Below are positions 56,411 to 64,000 of a DNA stretch of 64,000 bases, one piece after another. The notes under the pieces are model-generated. The model did no database searches. It was not told the DNA's origin and was given only the letters and a program-made list of their open reading frames with translations. Both the position numbers and the translations under genes were made by a program. The stretch lies in contig NC_088302.1 in assembly GCF_032854445.1 (NCBI RefSeq), forward strand, positions 23,077,788-23,141,787. The letters are read 5' to 3'. This DNA comes from Liolophura sinensis (Eukaryota > Mollusca > Polyplacophora > Chitonida > Chitonidae). Each line of letters begins with the position of its first letter. Within the stretch, counting starts at the first letter, position 1.

Positions 56411-56595
56411 TAATGTGTATGTGTGTTAATGGCTATATACATTTAATGCGGATGTGACTTAATGGTTATACACATTTAATGCGGATGTTTGTTAATGGCT
56501 TTACACATGTAATGCGGATGTGTGTTAATGGCTATACACATTTAATGTGGATGTGTGTTAATGGCTATATACATTTAATGCAGATGTGTTAATGG
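56411..56595. repeat. 33-bp minisatellite, about 5-6 copies
   Basis: The unit includes ATTTAATGCGGATGTGTGTT and AATGGCTATACAC, with variants in copy length (31-33 bp). Confidence 0.88.
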
Positions 56596-56599
56596 AGGG

Positions 56600-59500
56600 G
56601 GAAGTTTTGTGAGCTTTTGCATCCAAGTGTCCCTGTCTCATTCCAATACTGCAATTCTTTAACCTTTTTTTCATGTTTGCAAGGTGTTTATTCAAGCTTA
56701 TTCTTAAGGCATTACTCTGTGTAGACTGGTAAAATTACACTTTTGTGAATCCCTGAAATTCACCAATCCAACCATTCTAGTTTTGTCTCAAGTCTGCTTA
56801 TAAATGTGCATAGCTTACACTGAAAGTTGTTCTTTCATATGCAAAAAGAAAAGAAAGTACTGCCCCGTTATATATAGCACATGGCTTTTGTGGTGTCAAC
56901 TGTACTGCATCTTTGTGTGTGTGGTAAAGTCACTTGCATGGGTTGTCGCAGTCGTCATGGTGTGGGAAAATGTTTTTTTTTTGATATACCAAAAAAAAAA
57001 CCCACCTCTACAAGTGGCAGTCATTGCTTTGGCTCCATCATTGACAGATTGTACTGGTCTCAAGATCATGGATCTGTCTTAGACTTTAATCAGGCTTGTA
57101 GTTTGACTACTAGCACTATAGTCCATTCTGTTCTGTTGTCATTGTAGTATAAAAGCATTGCATTGGGCCTCCTGCAGAACACCTGGCAGGCAGCACTGAC
57201 TCTTAGAATATGATATTAGTCATGCTTTTTGACATTTTCTTTTTTTTTTTTCAATACTTCTATAGTTTAACTAGGAAATATGAAGTTTCACATATTTCCC
57301 GATAAAGAAACACATAATACGTTCATATTAGCTCATCTCAAGTTGAATAAAACAGCGCTTTAAGTTGCCTTACGTTTTTTTCTCAGCTAGAAAATGGAAT
57401 TCATCAATAAAAGGGCATCAAAGAAATGGTTCTGATCAAGGAGATCACGTTTTTACCATGGGTCATTTCTTAGGTCGAGTGAGGAACGTTTTTTCTAATG
57501 AGGAATGTTTTCCAGTGTTAAGGAAGCTAATCTGCCAGTTATATTACTCATATGAGAGAAGGCTCTGGAGAGTCTCCATATCAACTGGATCATAGGCTAT
57601 TGGGATATTGGAAGAAAGAGCGTGATAAGGAAAGGTGGCCTACAGTGGCCGAGTGTATGTATGGCTTGAATAAATGACTAGTGGATTCTTGTTTTCCAGT
57701 ATGTTGTAAATTTGTTCTTTTTGTGCAAGCTGTAAATCTGATCAATGCTTAGCAATGTGATGAGCTGTACACACATTTTGAAGGAATAAGCCCAAGACAT
57801 TTATGTGTAGTCAGTGTAAATTATATAATTTTTGTGCCTGAAGACATTTTTTTTTTTTTTTTTTTGAATTGATGTATATTGAATACAAATCAAATTATTC
57901 CTTTACTTGGTCTCAGTGATGCTGAATTTGAAATGTCTGTGTGAAAATTTTTGAACTTGGATGTTGATGGTGCAGAAATGATAAGAGGCTGGATTTTTTT
58001 GCTTGCTTTATTTAATTGAAGAATAAACCTAATTTTTTCTGTGATCATACAGACGTGATCAGTTTTGTTAGACTAAAGTAATGCATGCTAAATTTAGAAC
58101 ATGATATTTCTGGACTGAATAGAGACAAAATTAATGCAACATTGACTTGTTATAAAAGACATTTGTTAGGAATTTTGCTCCTAATGCAGACTATCAAAAT
58201 AGTCAAATGAGGTGTCTAAATGAGGTTGACAACCGATAGTTAGTTTGACCAATATGTTTAAATCCATTTGTGTAGATGTACATGCTACATTAAAATTAGT
58301 TGCAAAAGCATCTGGCAGGTTCTTATGCAAGTATAAATGCAAACTCATCTTGGAATGGTTGTCATGGAAACATGAAACAGACTAATCCTCTTTCTAAAAG
58401 ATCTAAAACATATATCAAATATAAATACTTGACTCGATTAATTGATATGAAGCTTAAATGAATGGGTTACATTAACTTATGATACTTTGAATGAAAAAGA
58501 TGTTCTTTCCAAGGTTTTATGTATGGTTTTGTTGGTTTAAAGTGAATTAGAACACAATGTCATGTTCCTAGCAACAGCAGATGTTTCGAGATTTGTCATA
58601 AAGTCGGAAATCTTTGTTACGCTGGACAAATTGGAATTCTGCTTTTGTTCTGAATTTTGAAAGAGCACATACGCACATGATCTGCTTAATTAGAATTCAG
58701 ACATGGTGATCTACTTCAGAGTATGATCATTAACTTGTGAGCAGTAAGAATTTATAATGCATGGTTTGTGTAATACATAAAGCTAGGGTAGCATCCATGT
58801 AAGCATGAAAAAAAAAAAAGAAAGACTGAAAAAAAATACAAATGTAATCTAAATAATGAAAGAAAGTCAAAGTCACTTAATTATTCCATTAACACATGGC
58901 AACTATATTTTGCAACTATTGCTGTAAAATGATTGCAAAAATAAGAGCCTCCTAATTAAGGATGCAGTTGTCATGGAGGTGGGGGTGGGGGTGGGGGCAG
59001 CGACGGATTTAGTTCAAAAGACTATACCTGTGTGTATTGCTGTATTCATGCAGTCTTACTATCTTATTCCATACTTTGGTTAGCTTTCTTATTCGCTACA
59101 GCGGTGGCCTTACTCAAACATTGTTACTCTGATTGTTTTTTTTTTTCCCCCCCTCTCACTCTGATCCTTGTTGCAGAGACAGCATTAAACACTCTGGGGA
59201 GATTGTCAGAGTTAATACACATAAAGAATTGAAGGTAAAGAGCAAGGTAAAATTGATATTTGTGAAAGGATATTCATGCCTTTAGAGACTCGTAAGCTGC
59301 CGTCTCTTTGTTGTTCAAATGTCATATTCGATAGGAAATTCGCACAGTAAATTTTACACTTTCATTACCATCTAGTACCCAGCCTTACATGGCCGATTCT
59401 TTTCGTATCGACCAACACCGTTGAACCAAGCAGCCAATTAAGCCTTAATTACTTTATGTAAAGGAAATGAAATTATTGGATAGTTTACGACAATCAATGG

Positions 59501-60790
59501 AACATATTGGTCTGATCAAACAGACGACAGGAATGAGCTTGCTTTTTTCTTTCTTTTACCTGTCTTTCTTTTCTTTTTCTTTATATCCCAGATTAGAAAA
59601 TTCTGTTTCCTAAATTTGACATTTTACATTGATAGGAGAAAGACCAGACAATTTCTCCGTAATTGCCTGTGTCATGGCTGAGACTTGGGAGAAAGGAAAT
59701 GAAAAAAAAGAGCTCAGTCGTTCTTGAAAGTGACAGGGTACCTTTAGAATTTAGCATGGACGAGTAGCCTGGGAAGGACCGCATAGCTGTGACTGACATT
59801 GTGCCGTGCTCTGTTGGCCTCCTGTATTGTCTACCACCGTGATGTTAGGTGGGAGTGAAAGAAAAGTATATACCCAAGAAAAAAAAACGTTAACAAAGTG
59901 ACAGTGATGAAACAGGGTCTAGACTTAAGGGTAAAATTGTAAAGACCTACCCATCAGTCTTGTTGCTAACACTTCCCCTCCAATCCACCGGGTACAAACT
60001 CCAATAAGATTTTGCCAATTTTTTTCTGTTTGCTCAGCCTGTGGGATAATTTCCGGGTCTAATTCCTTGTACCGGTCTGTGCACATATAGGCAGCCTATT
60101 ACAGCTTTGGCCATGGGCTCTCGTGGAGCTGTGCGACCATGCAGCTCTCGTCCAGTGCCGCCACTGAAGCAGTTAGGGTCCAGCCGAAGTGTGACAGGCA
60201 CGTGGTTCAAGACGTACCAAGACCATTGGGTGGTTCACTGGTCAAGGTGTTCCCAAATTGATTGAACGCGCCTATGGCAGTCTAAGCATATTTATTCATG
60301 GCTTAACTCTGCGGTCAACAGTGAGACCAGTGGTCAGTTGAATCCTAATCAGCCTGGTCAGTTCTAAGCTGACATCTCCCACCTGCCGACTGACCATTGT
60401 TAGCAACAAACATACGAGTTAGCCTCACAGCAGGCATGCTGCCCTGCCTCTATATAGCTATAGCTGCCCTGTCTGTATCAGTGCAGGACCAATGAGGTGT
60501 GAATGTATCGGATCATCCCACGGGCCCTCGTAAGGCATATAACTAGGGTACAACCCCCTCACTAATCCCATTACACTGTGTAGCCCAAGGGTGATGAACG
60601 CTACCTCCCCTCCTAGAACCCTGTCCCCCTCCCTACTCCCCCCACCCCCACCAACAGTCCACTCCTCTGGTCAGCCTGAATTATTTGTTAGGTTGATTTC
60701 TGGTCGTACTGCTGTTTATCTTGTTCATACTACATGGTCCTGTGACCATCTGATTACCCAGCCCAAAACTGCTAATGGAAATAAGGTCCA
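56600..60790. other. Intergenic, no gene recognised
   Basis: AT-rich with homopolymer A/T runs (57240, 57849-57865, 58809-58820) and a G-rich tract at 58976-58998 (three G5 runs). ORFs at 56881-57147, 57365-57595 and 59032-59232 show no reliable domain. Confidence 0.5.
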
Positions 60791-60804
60791 ACCTCCTGTT
60801 TATT

Positions 60805-60962
60805 GGTTTTATTTATTTATTTGATTGGTGTTTTTCACCATACTCAAGATTATTTCTCTTATACGACGGCAGCCAGCTTTTTAGTGGGAGGAAACCAAGC
60901 AGAGCCTGGAGGAAACCCATGACCATCCGCAGGTTGCTGGTAGACTTTCCTGCTTACGGCTG
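60805..60962 (-). mobile_element. SINE family 1, 5'-truncated with 10-bp TSD
   Basis: The minus-strand copy starts near GCCGTAAGCAGGAAAG and runs to the 3' domain and (AAAT)n tail. TSDs CCTGTTTATT lie at 60795-60804 and 60963-60972. Confidence 0.88.
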
Positions 60963-60974
60963 CCTGTTTATTTG

Positions 60975-62623
60975 TAACTTAATAACCCTCCCCTAGTTGC
61001 TATTGTCATTCAGTGAAAAAAAAATCAAAGTCTGGCTCTTGAGATAGATGGTCATGTAATCTTTTCTAGCACATGGTTTGGATTATCCTGTAAGCATAGT
61101 GTAAAAGCATAAAGATCACTTGAAATTATCTCATATTCCATGTTGAAAGTACTTTTTTACCCTGAAAGAATAAGATGTGATACACATACATTGTAGACCC
61201 TATATACTAATTACCAAATGTTTTAAAACTTGCACATTAAACTAAGCAGTTAGTACTGCAAGTTTTGCTACAGGAATTCAGAGAGGACAGTTCAATAAAA
61301 TGTAAAAAGAACCAAAAGGAATAATTATACATATATATATTTATATATATATATGTAGAAATAAGCTTTCATTTTTACACATTGATCACAATAAAGTGTT
61401 ATATCACGAAATATATTCAATATCATGGAACATCGTGTTTCTCATATTTTCCTGTCTGCCTAGTTATATTTTGTTGTTGATATGTTAGACCGTAATCGTG
61501 CAGGATTCATCAACATCTGAATGATAAAGGATTTCAAACTGCATCATTACTCCATGAGCTGACTTTGATGTGGAAAACATCTGTGCCTCCCGAGTTTTCA
61601 GCGCGATCATTCGAGACTCCTGGGAGGATAGAGGTTTTTGCTATTCCTGTATACTGATTTAATATACATATTTTTAACCACGTTTCATAGTAAGCTGGCT
61701 TTGTGGACATTGCTTATTCATTGTGGTCTTGCTTAAGTTTCGGATGACACCTAGGGTGAGGATTTAGAGGGGAAGTCTTCAGTGGTGGAGGTAAGACTGA
61801 GCCTCAGGTGATTCAGCGTATTTATTAGCGCAGCGGTAGCAGACTACGCCTAATCCTGCCACGGCTCTGGCGATTCCGGACATTTGATGAAGGTATCGTT
61901 CCAATTGCTGTAGGCTTTGCAAGCTGACCGTGTGGGATGAATATCAAACACGAATAAAAGTAAAGGGGTTAAAAATAACGTCGGTGAACTGAAATAACAA
62001 CATGCAGCTTCTTCCCGAAGAAAAGAGCCAGCAAAGAAAGACATTGCTAATGGCAAGAGCCTTTGTGATAGAAAGCAAAGAGGCTGTATGATCAGACTTA
62101 GATCCAATCAGCTAATGACTTGTGAGACTTCAGTGGGAAGTTACTATACCAATACACTCAGTGATGACGTATGTCATTCCTGGAGAATGGCCGGCCTGCT
62201 CAGTCGCAAGTACAGAGATGTCAGCGGGTCAATTTTGACCCAGATGTCTCATTCATTCAATTTATAGCTCTATTCATGCAACCTGATGTTTGTAGCAGAT
62301 GTTCAAGACTTGATATATCTTCCCTAATTTGAGCAGATTCATGCTACGGTGAAGAAACCAGACAAGTGGAATTGCATTGTATGTGCTGTAATGTGGATTA
62401 ATATCACATTAAGATATGGATTCTTAGGTGCTCATGCCCTTAGTACCTATCTTGACAATTAAGATTTTGAACAGTGGCAAAAGGACAATGTCATTAATTT
62501 GACACCTGTAACAAGATTCTTATTATCATGTGTATACGCTTAAATACACTTTGCTGTTTTAATAGAAAATTTATAAATCTCAGAATGATTTCATTTCTCT
62601 TAGAATGATATGTTCCATAGCAG
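60975..62623. other. Intergenic, no gene recognised
   Basis: TA-rich tract at 61329-61355; otherwise unique sequence with no supported feature. Confidence 0.55.
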
Positions 62624-62636
62624 TAAAAAGAAAGGG

Positions 62637-62801
62637 GCTGGCTTCCTCTCCGGCCGTATGTGGGAAGGTCAGCCAGCAACCTGCAGATGGTCGTGGGTTT
62701 CCCCCGGGCTCTGCCTGGTTTCCTGCCACCATAATGCTGGCTGCAATCGTATAAGTGAAATATTCTTGAGCACAGCGTAAAACACCAATCAAGTAAATAA
62801 A
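62637..62801 (+). mobile_element. SINE family 1, 5'-truncated with 13-bp TSD
   Basis: Begins at CTGGCTTCCTCTCCGGCCGT and continues to the 3' domain and AAATAAATAAA tail. Perfect 13-bp TSDs TAAAAAGAAAGGG lie at 62624-62636 and 62802-62814 (the first base is shared with the tail). Confidence 0.93.
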
Positions 62802-63084
62802 TAAAAAGAAAGGGAACTTTTTCATAATCTGTTTTTACATTCCACCTTTATAAGTAATTTAAGATTATTGGCAAATATGAATAAGAAAGTTTTAGTTAAG
62901 CCACTGTGATATTATATGGATAATAATATCCTGTTGTTAAGAACTTGCATTGGTTGCTTTTTTTAATTTTACAGTCTTTTTTACAGCAATCATGTGTCAC
63001 TAAATGGTCCATGTCTAGAAAGCCAGTACAAATGCATTAGACCACGAACATGTTCAGTTGCCAAGCGAGGATGTAATATTTACT

Positions 63085-63307
63085 AATTTATTTCATTTAT
63101 ATGATGACTTAAAATTGGTTTCATCAGGTTTCAGTTTGTTTATGGATGGAGGTTGGGATTGTGGTGGTGTGTATGTGGGCAGAACCCGGGTGAAACCCAA
63201 GACCATCTGCAGGTTTGCTGACAGACCTTCCCAAGCACGGCCGGAGAGGAAGCCAGCATGAGCTGGACTTGAACTCACAGCACTAACCAACTGACCCACT
63301 GAGGCCC
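63085..63307 (-). mobile_element. SINE family 1, minus strand, 3' part decayed
   Basis: On the minus strand the head (GGGCCTCAGTGGGTCAGTTG, then GTTAG) joins directly to box B (TGTGAGTTCAAGTCCAGC) through an internal deletion. The body follows, then a heavily diverged 3' domain towards 63085. Confidence 0.82.
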
Positions 63308-64000
63308 TCTACCTTAAGAATGCATGACTGTGTGTTGCAGCATACATTTGTGTAATTGGGAACAAAGATAATCTTACCTCCAAGGCTAATTAGTAGATTA
63401 TTGAGCAATGACAGTGAAAAAAAAGCATTATTAAGATTCACTGAACCCCAATCACAAATATTCCAAAGACATAATTGTGTCTTGAGAGAATATAAGAGAA
63501 TGTAATGCTTCTTTGTCATTTGTAGGCTAACTTTTTATTTGTTTGTTTTTTTTTTTTTTATTTTCTTAATTTTGTGTTCGGTGAAATTATTCTTCAGGTG
63601 TGTTAACCGGAAGGTGCGTAACTGCATGAAGCTAGGCTCAATGCTTTAAGAGAGCAGGCTGCATGTTATGCCAGGTGCTCTGCGTGGAACACAATTCGAC
63701 ATGGAGAAAAACCTTTAGATAAATTGATTTGCCTCAAGCATGAGGTATAAGCATCGTCACCTGCTCCGCGTGGAGTGTATTTCAGCTCTCAATCCTGAAG
63801 TTGACTTCTTGTTCGTTTTCTGAACTTGGTTGATAACGCCGTGATTAATGGCTGGCCGTGGGACTGTGCAATGTCATGTTTACCCAACAGCCTTAGGACT
63901 CATGATGAAAACATGTAATGAAAGGAAGGAGAATACAGAGCTTGGAGTGGGAGGGAGAGGCAGTGAAAGAGATGCCCGAGAGGGGAGTGGGGTGGATAAT
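63308..64000. other. Intergenic, nothing recognised
   Basis: AT-rich, then GC-balanced towards the right edge; no gene or repeat supported. Confidence 0.55.

Noticed and set aside
56914-57003. THAP-zinc-finger-like string (MGCRSRHGVGKCFFFDIPKKK)
   Set aside because: The initial resemblance is not continued by the AVPTY box or the C-x2-H pair, and the frame crosses homopolymers; probably chance or an unrecognisable relic.
1-64000. LINE or LTR reverse transcriptase, integrase or viral-type genes
   Set aside because: I looked for RT, endonuclease and integrase motifs in the translated frames and saw none; only non-autonomous elements are present.

Overview
This window looks like non-coding DNA from an animal genome with one real protein-coding gene. 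The likely source is a spiralian (lophotrochozoan), most probably a mollusc, with a brachiopod as the alternative. Three things point this way. About twenty copies of a tRNA-derived SINE share a 3' domain ending ATTCTTGAGTACGGCGTAAA and a (AAAT)n tail, a type I associate from memory with molluscan V-SINE/RUDI-like elements. A second SINE family ends GTTAAACCCCAAGCACTCAC. The single gene has the protocadherin layout, with one giant ectodomain exon. There is no sign of bacterial gene organisation: ORFs are short and scattered, introns have GT/AG ends, and microsatellites and minisatellites are abundant.

The gene is a seven-repeat protocadherin on the minus strand (47453 down to 41441). Four coding exons can be joined from the sequence: 47453-44733, 44106-43942, 42589-42457 and 41991-41441, in phases 0, 0 and 1. 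The product is 1189 residues: signal peptide, seven cadherin repeats, one membrane helix and a tail of about 370 residues. A 5'UTR splice acceptor at 47512 suggests that the promoter lies further upstream, in the 47.5-64 kb part of the window or beyond.

Layout: 1-577 is a 23-bp minisatellite that runs off the left edge. 4-32 kb is SINE-rich, with many full or 5'-truncated copies flanked by perfect 9-14 bp target-site duplications (TSDs), and holds two large minisatellites (42-bp hairpin units at 15.6 kb; 28/30-bp units at 18.1 kb) and a 235-bp repeat found twice directly 3' of a SINE. 32-41 kb has a young SINE of the second family and a 102-bp tandem array whose unit contains SINE-tail sequence. 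41-47.5 kb is the gene. 47.5-60.8 kb is almost free of SINEs and holds a 192-bp internally deleted mariner-type element plus two small minisatellites. 60.8-64 kb has three more SINE copies.

Most of the remaining DNA is AT-rich sequence in which I see no gene. The points that best repay checking are the SINE-derived 102-bp satellite, the SINE-plus-235-bp composite, the clustered 5' truncation points of TSD-flanked SINEs, several tRNA-like heads sharing related SINE 3' domains, and the protocadherin tail with its alternative-isoform signals.
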